DNA of 64,000 bases from Strigamia acuminata (lineage: Eukaryota > Arthropoda > Chilopoda > Geophilomorpha > Linotaeniidae). Where the stretch lies: assembly GCA_949358305.1 (NCBI GenBank), contig OX442316.1, positions 3,100,001-3,164,000 on the forward strand, written 5' to 3'. This document shows positions 46,651-56,928 of this stretch, piece after piece (within the stretch, counting starts at the first letter, position 1; every line of letters starts with the position of its first letter). The translations under genes were made by a program, and so were the position numbers. Below the pieces are notes generated by a model, which was not told the DNA's origin, searched no databases, and worked only from the letters and a program-made list of their open reading frames with translations.

Positions 46651-48540
46651 TGGATGTGTGCCTTTTTTGTTAACCTTAACAAACTTGCCTCTAGTTTTTA
46701 TGTACAGCCATCTCTGGATTTGCACCGGGTTACGTTCCATGAATCCACTGCACAATGTGAAAAACCTTTGGAAAGCTGCACAGTATTGTAAACCATACCT
46801 GAGGCAGTATGCCTCTTGGCTCAGCTTAACCTGGGGGGCATTACAACAGGATGCAAGATAGCCTAGGGGCGGAGTGTGAGGTCATGATTAACACATGCTT
46901 TTGCCTTAGGGTGTGATCTAGTCTGTAGACAACCATGATTGAAACTCCTATCGTTTTTAACCCGGTTAAAGCGGCATGCCGTTGTAAGTGAAATTACCAA
47001 CGTATGGAAATTTCACTTTCGTAAGCCACTGAAATGCCAGTAAGAACGGGGTTTACTGGCAGTCTGGAGAAACTCGCGCTACAGCAGCTTGTCGCTTAAA
47101 GCAGTCTTTGATTTTTATCATGCAGTTCTGAAACGGTTGGCAGAGGGGTACTTTTTCCATCACAATACAAAATCGTGCAAATCGAGGGATCACTGTAGTC
47201 TACTTTTTAACAGTGTTGTATCTCGTTCAATTAAATGTGAACGCATTCAAGTTCAATGCAATTTTTTTTAAGGTGAACTTAGTTCAAATTCATGAACTTG
47301 AATCAATAGTTCACGCTCACTTTTTAATTTTTTTTTTAAAAATTGACACGTTTTTTGTTCTATTTTGTGCATTGAAATGGCAAAAACCACTTTTTTGTTT
47401 AGAAAAGCAGTCGTTTTTGCCTTTATATGACGAAAACGACTCATTTTGATTGGAAATGAAAGTTTTGATGATAAAAACGTCATTAAAATGTTTAAAATTA
47501 TGATTTTTCCGACCGCGAACTAATACAACACTGCTTTTTAAGTGATATACTTTTGTGATTTTATCGAATCGAAATCCGTGGCGGATTTATGATCTGTGCA
47601 GTGCAGCACTTTACTCAAATAAAAGTGGCTCCGAAACATGTGCACCGGTAGTTATTTCGAAAGGTGGTGCACACTACGTAACCTAAACCAAAATCTAACT
47701 TAAGAAGGTGCAATTCACCACCGTGCATCTCACTGTCGGTGCGCATGCTCTGAAAATATGATGGGGTTCAAAGCATAAGAATGAGTTAAGTAATATATAT
47801 CTGTATTTATAAATCTGGTGCTGAATCCGGTGTTTTTCTTGTACTCAACTTTTTGTCTTTGATATTGTTTTAAACAGGTATTGTATTGTAGTGATTTTAA
47901 TTTAGGATAATTTTTATATGAAATTATACTTGATAATAATTTTAGTGCAATTTTATATTTTTTAAAGATATTTTTTTGATTTCTCTTGTATTTTTTTTTT
48001 TAAAAAAAAAAGAGATTTTTGTGAATACATAAATGTTATTCTCTTCATGTTCAGCAAAGTAAATGGAAAATAATTTTTTCAATTAGGTGCTTTTTCAGGT
48101 CATTCCTATGTAAGAGAAAATTAAAAGTCCATTATATACAATTTTGCTACAAAATGTTTCTAAATAAAAGTGTATAAAATCTAAAAAATTGTTTTTCTTC
48201 AATACACATGGCGCCACCTACCAAAGAGTTTCAGCAGCAGTTCTCCATTTTACAACAACAAAAAAAACAAGAATGAAAACAAGGATTGAACTAATTTAAA
48301 GAAAAAATAAACAAACAAATAAAAATAAAAGTTTTGGTTGCTATAGTCTATTTTCAACACGTGAAATCTGTAACTGGTTGCTAGGTAACACACTGTTTCT
48401 CCTTTTCCATTCCGCCGTGTCACCATACCACCATTTATAAATAGCACTAGCAAGGCGATTCGCATCTGTTTCGTCAATACACCACTGTGAACTTAATGTG
48501 GTAATCACACAACTAATTAAGAAACCTTTCACCAAAAAGC
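46651..48540. other. Ror 3' UTR and spacer
   Basis: No gene. A hAT-like MITE lies at 47211-47533. AATAAA occurs at 48163-48168 and could end the Ror transcript. ORFs in this interval are short and AT-driven. Confidence 0.5.
47211..47533. mobile_element. hAT-like MITE with perfect 8-bp target duplication
   Basis: Starts cagtgttgtatctcgttc and ends gaactaatacaacactg, flanked by identical ctttttaa at 47203-47210 and 47534-47541. Terminal CAGTGTTG and the 8-bp duplication identify a hAT-type non-autonomous element. The interior is AT-rich with no ORF of note. It lies downstream of the Ror stop codon, probably in the 3' UTR. Confidence 0.93.
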
Positions 48541-48800
48541 ATTAATTATGACTAAATGGAAAGAGATAATTATTTTGTACCGTTAATTAATCTCTTTTTC
48601 CATCTAGAATGTTACGGACTGCTGAATTTCAGGCCCTCCTGTAATGAACATTGGATGAACTGTAAACTGTACATTTTGACAAATTTAAGGCTTGTAATTA
48701 ATAGATTTCTCATTATCACTTTAGTGTATTGACCACAGCTTTATTTGCAGATCAGACAGGAGAATTAAGATTGCAATAACATTCTGAAATTGTCATACAA

Positions 48801-51662
48801 ATGTTTTACATTGTCAAGTTCAATGATGGAAGTACGGACATTGTGCCTGATATATGGGCAGATGAAAATGGCAACTGCTTTTGGCCTCCAAAAGGCACAA
48901 AGTACGGGAAGGTTTTGGATCTAGTTAAACAAAAAAAGACACCGCCACCATCTTGGGTCAAGCGGGAAACTACAATTTTAAAAATCGCTGGTACTTATGT
49001 CATTCCCATGCTGCACAAATGACCACAATGCAGAATTAAAAGCAAAAGAAATACCGTATTTTGCAGACCATAAGCCGCACTTTGAAAAGTCAACCAAAAA
49101 TTGAAGTTATGTTAGCCTTTCTGCACCTTGCGCTGATGATTTCTTCTTGAATGCAAGCAGAAATATCAGCACAAGGTGCAGAAAGAACTGAATTAACTTT
49201 ATTGTTTAAGAAATTTAAGGATTTTTTGTAATAATAACATATTTTTATAAAAAAAAAAAACGCATCTTATCATCCAAAATACATTTATTTTTATATAAAA
49301 ATTAACTGATAAATTTGTGGTGCGTCTTATGGTCCGATGCGTCTTACAGTAAGCAAAATATATCGTTACGCGTACGGACCGTTCCGATAAGCGGCCGATC
49401 CGTAGCGCTCGATTTGGCTTATAATTCGGTATTTAGTTGCTAAATTTCATCCAATACCGTACAGATTTAAAAAATCGACATAAAGGTGCATTCAATTTCA
49501 AATTGTGATAAACCGATTATAAAAACTTCGTAATTCTTATTTGTTGGTGCTTTTGTGCTGCTGCGGTTTGTGGTTTCTGACCGATTTATTTAATGGGCAT
49601 ATTGATATTAGAAACCTACGAAAAGGCGGTGGAATTGATTAAATTAGCTCAGATTACGTCAGACTTGTGTCCAAAAGATGGACCTTCTCCGGAGAAAAGA
49701 AGTAAAATAACTTGCGACATCTACACCGAGTCGAGCGAAGATGATGATGAAGTTATTGAAGCAGAGCCAATGACCATTCTAAGTACAAAAGACACGCACA
49801 AAGCACCAAGTGGTACGATTGTGGGGAGAATGGAGTTGTTCTTATTGAGCTTGATTATTGGAATGTTGTTTCTCAGGACCACAATTACAACATATATCTA
49901 TGTACGGAGAGCCTACCGATCAAAAATTCAGCGCTTCTACATCGGATTCTTTCGCCAGTGGAACCAACGTATACCCACATCAAGCGCATTACTCAGATGT
50001 TGATATTGAGAATATCTCAGTAAGGGACCTATTAAAACAAAACCTGGGTTTGTATTATTGAAGTATTTTTTTTTTAATTTTTTTTTTTGCATTTTCACTC
50101 AAAATAATGCATTTTCACTCAAAATAGTGCATTTCAATCAAAATAATGTATTTTCACTCAAAATCATGCATTTTCACTCAAAATCATGCATTTTCACTCA
50201 AAATCATGCATTTTCACTCAAAATCATGCATTTTCACTCAAAATCATGCATTTTCACTGAAAATCATGCATTTTCACTGAAAATCATGCATTTTCACTCA
50301 AACTCTGGCATTTTCACTCAAACTCTGGCATTTTCACTCAAACTCTGGCATTTTCACTCAAACTCTGGCATTTTCACTCAAAATCATGCATTTTCACTCA
50401 AAATCATGCATTTTCACTCAAACTCTGGCATTTTCACTCAAAATCATGCATTTTCACTCAAAATCATGCATTTTCACTCAAAATCATGCATTTTCACTCA
50501 AAATCATGCATTTTCACTCAAAATCATGCATTTTCACTCAAAATCATGCAATTTCACTCCAAATAATGCATTTTCACCCAAAATAATGCATTTTCACTGT
50601 TTTTTGTGTCCACTTTGTTTACAGAAACTTTGAATGCACCCAATTAATTTTTGAAATGATGAGTGTGTGATAATTTTGTTTGGTAATTTGCAGTTTTTCA
50701 AGATCATTTACTGCACATTGCCGAAGAGTTACGTGAAAAACTAACTAATTTGGAGCACAGAATGGATAGAATTTCACTTACGTGTTCAACGGTTGTACGC
50801 CACGATGATTCCAGCCTGTTTCGAATACCGGTTTCAACGGAGGATGATCTAAGAAATCTAGAAACTTTACTCACAAAACCAGACAACTTCCAAAAACTAG
50901 TGCGAACTTTATTTCTCTCCCTCGATGTCAAATCAAACGCAACAAATACATCATTTTTAGAAATAATAACCCGTTTAATAGCACTATTCGTGTGCGAAAA
51001 ATAAAATTTTCGGTTTGAATTTGGCATCAAGATATCAAACGCATCTACATGTACGGTCGTGGACAAAAAAACTTTCCTGCATTTTAGCTGTTTTAGATTT
51101 ATCTACCAGGTGGCACAAAAATCCATTGAGATTCAATGACATCAATCTTGACCTGGTCTCTCGTCTTGCCCTAACAGCAGAATTAATAATGATAGATAAA
51201 CTTAAAACAGCTAAACTGAAGGGAAGTGTTTTTCGTCCACGACTGTACATTTTGAACCACGTACAGATATAATTATTTTCTGTAGGTAGCTATTTTATCG
51301 ACAACCGGTGGAACTAGCGTAGACGACATAACGAAGCGGATTCTGTGTAAAATATTAGAGGACATGCTGGCAAAGAAATATAGTTATACAGGAAGGAAAG
51401 GGAAACCTCCGTTCAAGGGGTTATTAGTCAATAAAGTTGTTTTTAGTAAGTTTGGAGATGTTTAGTGTGAATATAAGTGAAATAATTAATTTTTATTCTT
51501 TCGATAGATGCTGTGCGGTTACATAATTTAGGGAAAAGTGCCACGGACCATAATTTAGATGTTGCCATTGGTAACTGGCTTCGTTATGCCGCATCTCGGC
51601 TCGACAGGCGACAGAAAAATACTTTTTCCAAGCAGTTGATGGCAAATGCAACTGTTGGTTGA
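48801..51662 (+). CDS. DUF4806 domain-containing protein
   Basis: Exons: 48801-48990, 49612-49812, 49877-50047, 50694-50899, 51286-51445, 51508-51662; phases agree and give 360 residues. The N-terminus (MFYIVKFNDGSTDIVP, then W and CFWPP) matches the usual opening of insect DUF4806 proteins. The middle is acidic and Ser-rich (ESSEDDDEVIEAE), likely disordered. The C-terminal third (about 235-350) is the DUF4806 domain: ISTEDDL-type LRNLETLL, then GGTSVDDITKRIL and YTGRKGKPPFKGLLV. The function is unknown; such proteins are multicopy in arthropods. The start is the first Met of the ORF, with stop codons upstream. Introns contain two MITEs and a 20-bp satellite. The donor after 50899 (gtgcga) is weak. 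Confidence 0.85.
49052..49363. mobile_element. Foldback MITE, GACCATAAGCCGCAC family
   Basis: Left end taccgtattttgcagaccat followed by aagccgcac; right end inverse (gtgcgtcttatggtccgatg, cttacagtaagcaaaatata). Same left end recurs at 39907. In intron 1 of the DUF4806 gene. Confidence 0.7.
50095..50598. repeat. 20-bp tandem repeat in DUF4806-gene intron
   Basis: About 25 copies of attttcactcaaaatcatgc, with a block of four variant units (aactctgg in place of aatcatg). Open in two frames because of its composition; not coding. Confidence 0.95.
51054..51245. mobile_element. Tc1/mariner-type MITE in DUF4806-gene intron
   Basis: Ends cggtcgtggacaaaaaaact and inverse (gtttttcgtccacgactg), flanked by TA (51052-51053, 51246-51247). 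Inverted similarity extends inward (ttagctgttttag / ttaaaacagctaa). 192 bp, no ORF. Confidence 0.87.
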
Positions 51663-51845
51663 GAGCAATTGGATTAACGAAAGCTTTTTTTTAATTATTA
51701 TTTATATAACATTCGTATAAATAAGTATAAATACGACAAATTTTGTATACTGAAAATGAGAATTCGTTTAACAATTTTGAAGGAGAGGGCTAGAGTGTAT
51801 AGGAAGCCATTTTGTTTTCGGAGATCGATATTTTCACATTTTACT

Positions 51846-51851
51846 AATAAA
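51846..51851 (+). terminator. Polyadenylation signal of DUF4806 gene
   Basis: AATAAA 184 bp after the stop codon; a second one occurs near 51931. Confidence 0.5.
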
Positions 51852-51863
51852 AGTTGTTTCTTT

Positions 51864-52731
51864 CCTTGTTCTTATTACTTAATTTTATTTTAATTAAGCA
51901 GTGGTTTGATGTATTGTAGTTATCTATGATAATAAAGATAGTTTTATTATAATTGTTGTCACAGTAAATACAAAATAAGGATGAATTATGCACAACAATT
52001 TATTGTTACATTTGGAAATGACATCCGTGTAATTTAATTATTTTAACGATTTAAACATAAAAATGGCGTCGATTTGGCGCTATAAAAAGAAAAATTACAT
52101 CGCGTGACGTACGTAAGGGATTAACCAATCACAAACCATGTTTCAACTTTCCGAACCGTTTTAATACGTGATTTTGTATTGGTTAATGAATAAATCACCT
52201 TTTGATGTCCTTTTATAAAATGTAGGTGAAGGTTGACAAAATGTACATTTTGTTACGTCATTTGACATTTCAGGATTTTGCAATCAAAGTGACTCATCGT
52301 CCAGCCAAATGCGGGGAAAACCTCACAGATGTTTAGCACCTGTAATCAATAATTTAAAATAAATATCAATTCACGAGAGTCCATTTATTCAATATGGCGA
52401 ACCCTAAACACCACTAAATTTGTACCAAATAAATGAATCAAACTTACTGATTCAACCTGAACTTTACCCATCAATCAATAAATCGCAGATTCTTAGATTA
52501 AAAAATTCAATTGAAATGCATGAACCACGATGGATGACGCGGGTGGTGGGCCGCGACCGGTCGCGACCGGGAACGATTACCAGACTGACTCTCTCTCTTT
52601 CTTTCCGCATCCATATCTGCATTGTGCTGATTGCTTTTTCTGTGTCGTTTTGTCACAGGATATAAGGATTCAGCACACAAACAACATCGGATACACTTTT
52701 CTTTTAGTTCCGTAGGATTGTAACGTTTTTA
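51864..52731. promoter_or_regulatory. Promoter and 5' region of the mini-LpR gene
   Basis: No exon of an LDL-receptor ectodomain is found here or in the preceding gene. At 52695-52708 the sequence cacttttcttttag is a credible acceptor, so the coding start at 52732 may sit in the second exon after a 5' UTR intron. A GC-rich piece with cgcgaccggtcgcgaccg lies at about 52549-52568. Confidence 0.4.
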
Positions 52732-54878
52732 ATGCAATTATGCAGCGAAATTAGAACTTTGGTGCTCCTTGTGTTGGGGGGTTTGATTGTGTTAACACAC
52801 GGTGCTGCCAATGAAAGCGACTCAACTGGAAATGACGAAATTACAAATAATGTTACGTTGGTTTCCACCACCACTTTATGTGAGTATTTTTTTCAAGGAA
52901 ATGCTGTTGTTGACTTAGATTTTGTTTTTTTGGCTTGTTTACTGTTGATGTTCAATTTTTAAAGGTGAGGTTATGTGGGTGTGGGTTTCAGATTTCACCA
53001 CCAGGAAATTGTGGATATATGTTTTGTGTTGGATTGTTGGCAGTGGAATTGTGTGTTATTTATAGCCACACCTGTTTTGTAATGTTTGGTTTTTATTTTT
53101 ATTATTTTTATTTTTTTTAACTCGATACAAAATTAACCATTAAATTTTAATCTTGAAATTGAGGCGTTGTTAATGGCTTCTCAAGGATAAGAGAAATTAA
53201 GGAATCATTTATCTAAATTGTGGAAATTGGGAATTCTATTATGAAATTATGATTGATCTTGTTTGATCTCTTGCTACAGTAGATGGAGACGTAAAACTTT
53301 TCTACCTTTTTATTGTTGGCATTTAAGTTATCAGTCGTTAATCTACGACTGTCGTTGAATAAATAAATATTTATGACGTTAAAGTGATATTATGTTGGAT
53401 AGACAATAAGTGGTCTTTTCAGCATGGTGTGGTCGTTCTCAAACGCTTTGTGGGGAAGTGAATCTGTTTATTTTGTCGTTATTAAAAAACAAAACTTTTT
53501 TTAAAATTTCAGCTGGTCTTGTAACTATCGAAGCAAACAATGAATCGACGTACAACAGTAGCACAGGTGTTCCGGAGACGGACACAGTCGGCGAAACGAC
53601 AGATTCTGGTAAAATAGCAGGAATAGTCATCGGTGTTATCGGTGGACTTGCTTTAGCAGGAGCACTGGTGAGTTATCAAACATTTAAGATAGTGCATGTT
53701 GATTGTATGATTTCAACGATTAAACTACCGTATTTTACCGATTAAGAGTCGTAATTGCTGACAAAAATGGCAGTTTTGAATAAGAGCTGCGGCTCTTAAT
53801 CGATAAAATACGGTATTTAGAATTTGCAACGGCCACAACAAACTGACAAAATTGGTCTTGCATGGGTGACCTTGTTCTTAATCTGAATTAAGACACTGTT
53901 CCTGTGGCCAAGTACATTTGCCTCCTAGTTTCTGGCACAAATACAAGAGACAAGGCTATTGGAGCTTTGCCTTTAATCTTTGAAATAATGAATGAATCAA
54001 GAAATTGAAAATACTGATATAATATTCCTTTTCAGGTTGCATTTTGTGTATACAAACAATACGTGAGAAGTAATGTGAAAAGTATAAACTTTGATAATCC
54101 AGTCTATCGAAAAACTACCGAAGATCAGTTCGCCATTGATAAAAATTCAAAGTATCCGTCGGTAGGTGAAGAAGTACGTATTCAAAGTGTTCCATGTAAA
54201 TAATTTATTTTTACATATACCAGGAGGGGCCATTAGACTTGGGACCCCCTCCTTGATCTGCTTACAATGTGGGACCCCTAACCTGTTGCACCCAGGTGCT
54301 TAGCACAAAATAAACAATGGTCTGAAAAGTGGTCCATAGAGGCCAGCGGATGTACTTCATTTTAGCGATTTCATTTTAGCGATTTCATTTTAGCGACACA
54401 CCATGTTAGCGAACATGTCATTTTAGCGACAAACCATGTTAGCGAACATGTCATTTTAGCGACAAACCATGTTAGCGAACATGTCATTTTAGCGACACAC
54501 CATGTTAGCGAACATGTCATTTTAGCGACACAAAAATCGCTAAAATGACATGTTCGCTAAAGTGATGGTCGCTAAAACGGCACTAATACTAACACTAATA
54601 TTAACCTAACCATATAGTTTAGGTTTAATTCCTAAGAAGGGCTGACAAGGTAGCGATCGCTAAAATGGGACTTTTTTTGTAAAAATTGGTAAAATGAGCG
54701 TTGCTAAAATGACTATAACCGAGGCCAGCAAGCACCATCTTGGGTTTTTAGGCAATTTGCATCTCTTTGTGATGTTATTACAAATGCTTCCCCAATTGGC
54801 TGAAAAATAACACTGTCTCATTAATGTTTTTAGACGTTGGAACCGCTTACGAAACCAGGCACGAATGAATTTGTATAA
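52732..54878 (+). CDS. Miniature lipophorin-receptor-like membrane protein
   Basis: Exons: 52732-52879, 53513-53667, 54036-54173, 54834-54878; phases agree and give 161 residues. Signal peptide (about 1-25, IRTLVLLVLGGLIVLTHGA), a short stalk rich in Ser/Thr/Asn/Glu (about 26-85) with several N-glycosylation sequons, a TM helix (about 87-107, IAGIVIGVIGGLALAGALV), and a tail with FDNPVYRKTTEDQF and a C-terminal EPLTKPGTNEFV. The tail is characteristic of insect lipophorin/VLDL-type receptors, where NPVY is the clathrin-adaptor endocytosis signal. No LDL-A repeats, EGF modules or YWTD propeller are present between signal peptide and stalk. An in-frame TAG lies upstream of the start codon. Either a real minimal receptor or the 3' end of a rearranged gene. 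Confidence 0.85.
53726..53815. mobile_element. 90-bp foldback MITE, TACCGTATTTTA family (copy 2)
   Basis: Termini taccgtattttaccgattaa and the inverse (ttaatcgataaaatacggta); interior shares tgctgacaaaaatgg with the copy at 2461. It lies 58 bp after the TM-encoding exon of the mini-LpR gene. Confidence 0.87.
54348..54720. mobile_element. MULE-like MITE with perfect 9-bp target duplication
   Basis: Identical gaggccagc flanks both ends (54339-54347 and 54721-54729). The left end reads ggatgtacttcattttagcg; the right end inverts to ggttatagtcattttagcaa. The 9-bp duplication suggests a Mutator-like element. The interior has four units of about 34 bp containing gttagcgaacatgtcatttt and the same motif inverted. 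It is in the last intron of the mini-LpR gene. Confidence 0.9.
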
Positions 54879-55122
54879 AAATCACTCGCCATAATAAACA
54901 AAAGAAGAAAGTAAGCGTTGGAGCATTTCATCACTAAACCAGTAATTGACGAAGACTTCATCCGGGCCATTTCATTCTGTAATAGAAAAGTTACTATTTG
55001 ACGTTATTGTTGTTTACTGCAGTTAAAATTGTCGGATCTAAATTTTGAGGTTGTTAAGAACTTGAATTGATTCCATAGTTTTTACCATTTGAATTTTAGT
55101 AATTTGTTAATGACATGATGTA

Positions 55123-55128
55123 AATAAA
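55123..55128 (+). terminator. Polyadenylation signal of mini-LpR gene
   Basis: AATAAA 245 bp after the stop codon. Confidence 0.5.
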
Positions 55129-55689
55129 TGCCATTAAGTTTCATTTTTATCGGTTTCTTGTCGTTTCAAAATCGAACCAACAATGCAGCGAACGAGGTCC
55201 GTCCAAGGACACCGCATGCTTTTGACGTGTGAAATTACGTAAAGTGCTGATACCATATTTTAAAAACTTGGAGAAATGCCACACGTGACCAGCACCTAAT
55301 TTAATTAAAAGCAAGTCCAACAGAGAGCAATTCCTTGCACACACTCCCTCCACATCCATCCATCATACGAACGCCCAGCACGTGCTAGTAAAAATAGAAA
55401 AACAAACAACAACGAAAAGTTAATCTTGTTAATCACTTAGGAAATTCCTTTCTTGTGTGTCACAACAGTTACTGAAGTTGAAGTAAAACAGAAGTAACAC
55501 AAGTCTTCGGAATCTTTATAAACACATTATTTCACTTTTGTGTGTGTTTATAGTCTACAATTCTGCTTTTATTCAATCTTACAGAGACTCTTATCGGACT
55601 TTCCATACCACGTAACTTGTATGGCAGCCATTTTGAATTTGATTGTAAAAACCAAAACCATGCATAAACCACTTTGAAAAACCAATCTA

Positions 55690-56388
55690 TACTCCAGACC
55701 GATACAATGTTGTCCTAACTCCTATTGGTTGAGCCGTCTCACTGGTGTAGTGGCACAAAAAAGTAGCCCATAACACCAGAATTGTAATCTAACGAGGCAA
55801 AACAACCAATAAAAAACTAAACCTTTGTTTACCTGCCAAAAGAAACCAACAAACTATGCTAACATTAGGGGGTTTCATAAATGATGCGCTGAAGGCGTTG
55901 AAGCGATTATGACGATTATTCTGCTGAAGCGATTATCATGTGACTTGCGTGGGCCAATCACATGAATAATCGGTTCAGCGTTTCAGCGCTTATTTATAAT
56001 CACTGAAAAAGGAGCTTTTCATGCTTAAAACATAACATAACATAACCGGAAGTCATGTGACAGTAGTATAATCAATTGGACCTGCCACCACCTAGCGTGG
56101 GTCTTCAATAATTGTGATTATTGGAATAATCATTTCAGCGCTTTCAGCGTATCATTTATGAAACCCCTTATTGTTTGATTGATTAAAAGGGCAAAAAGCT
56201 TATTTTAGCAAATAAAATAAATTTTTTATTACCAATTAAATAAAATCCATCATTCTAATCACTTTTAACACGGAGATTCATTGAAAATAAACAGAACTAC
56301 TTTTCCGCGTAGTAGAGCACAGTCCACGGTTAGGCTTAATCTCGCTCAACCAATAGGAGTTAGGACAACGTTGTATCGGTTTGGAATA
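55690..56388. mobile_element. Large inverted repeat enclosing a Harbinger-like MITE
   Basis: Arms at about 55692-55734 and 56344-56386 are inverted copies with few mismatches (gatacaatgttgtcctaact and its inverse). Weaker inverted similarity extends outside the arms. Related sequence is dispersed in the window (34.4 kb, 60.5 kb). The central part holds the younger element at 55868-56167. No ORF. Confidence 0.75.
55868..56167. mobile_element. Harbinger/Tourist-like MITE with TTA target duplication
   Basis: Left end gggggtttcataaatgatgc, right end inverse (gtatcatttatgaaacccc), flanked by TTA (55865-55867 and 56168-56170). The 3-bp TTA duplication with a G-rich terminus is characteristic of PIF/Harbinger elements. 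300 bp, no ORF. Confidence 0.87.
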
Positions 56389-56928
56389 TACTTGCGGTTT
56401 TTGCTTTTGCCGTTTATATAGAAACAAAATAAATACATAATAAGTGCGTTCAAAGTAAAAACCAAAACTTTGAACGCACCAAATAAAGAAAATCATTGTC
56501 CACATATAAGGGAACCTGCATGACATGATTGTGTGGGTCCCACGCCTAACAAGGCCTAACCTTGTCGGTCTTTAATCATTAGCATTTATTTCAATGGCTC
56601 AAGGTGCTTTCCTTGTAATAAAAATAAGAAATATTTAAACGAAGCTTCGCTGCGGAAGTCGTGGGTGTGGAGTGATATTCTAATCCTTTGAACTCAGTCA
56701 AAACTTGATGAAAAGTCCATTCGAGCATCCAAGGGGGCGCGTGCAGCTCCATTTTGAGACGTAACCGAGAAGGAAAAAAAAATATCTTTGCTCCATCTGT
56801 AAGCGCTTCGTTGTGCAAAACTCGTGCAAGGACACTCGCGGAACCCGACCGATTAGAGCGGTCGCATCCATTTTCAGCTGCTACGTGTGGGCGTTTTGCG
56901 TTTACATTTTTCTTCCAGAGTTTTCAAA

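Noticed and set aside
50058-50633. 191-codon ORF of repeated FSLKIMHFHSK units
   Set aside because: Translation of the 20-bp intronic satellite of the DUF4806 gene; no start context or domain.
52935-53120. Plus-strand ORF and an acceptor-like site at 53422 offering a small cryptic exon (SWCGRSQTLCGE) in the mini-LpR gene
   Set aside because: Frame-compatible, but the direct junction 52879/53513 is simpler and better supported by the receptor-like stalk; could be an alternative exon but not asserted.
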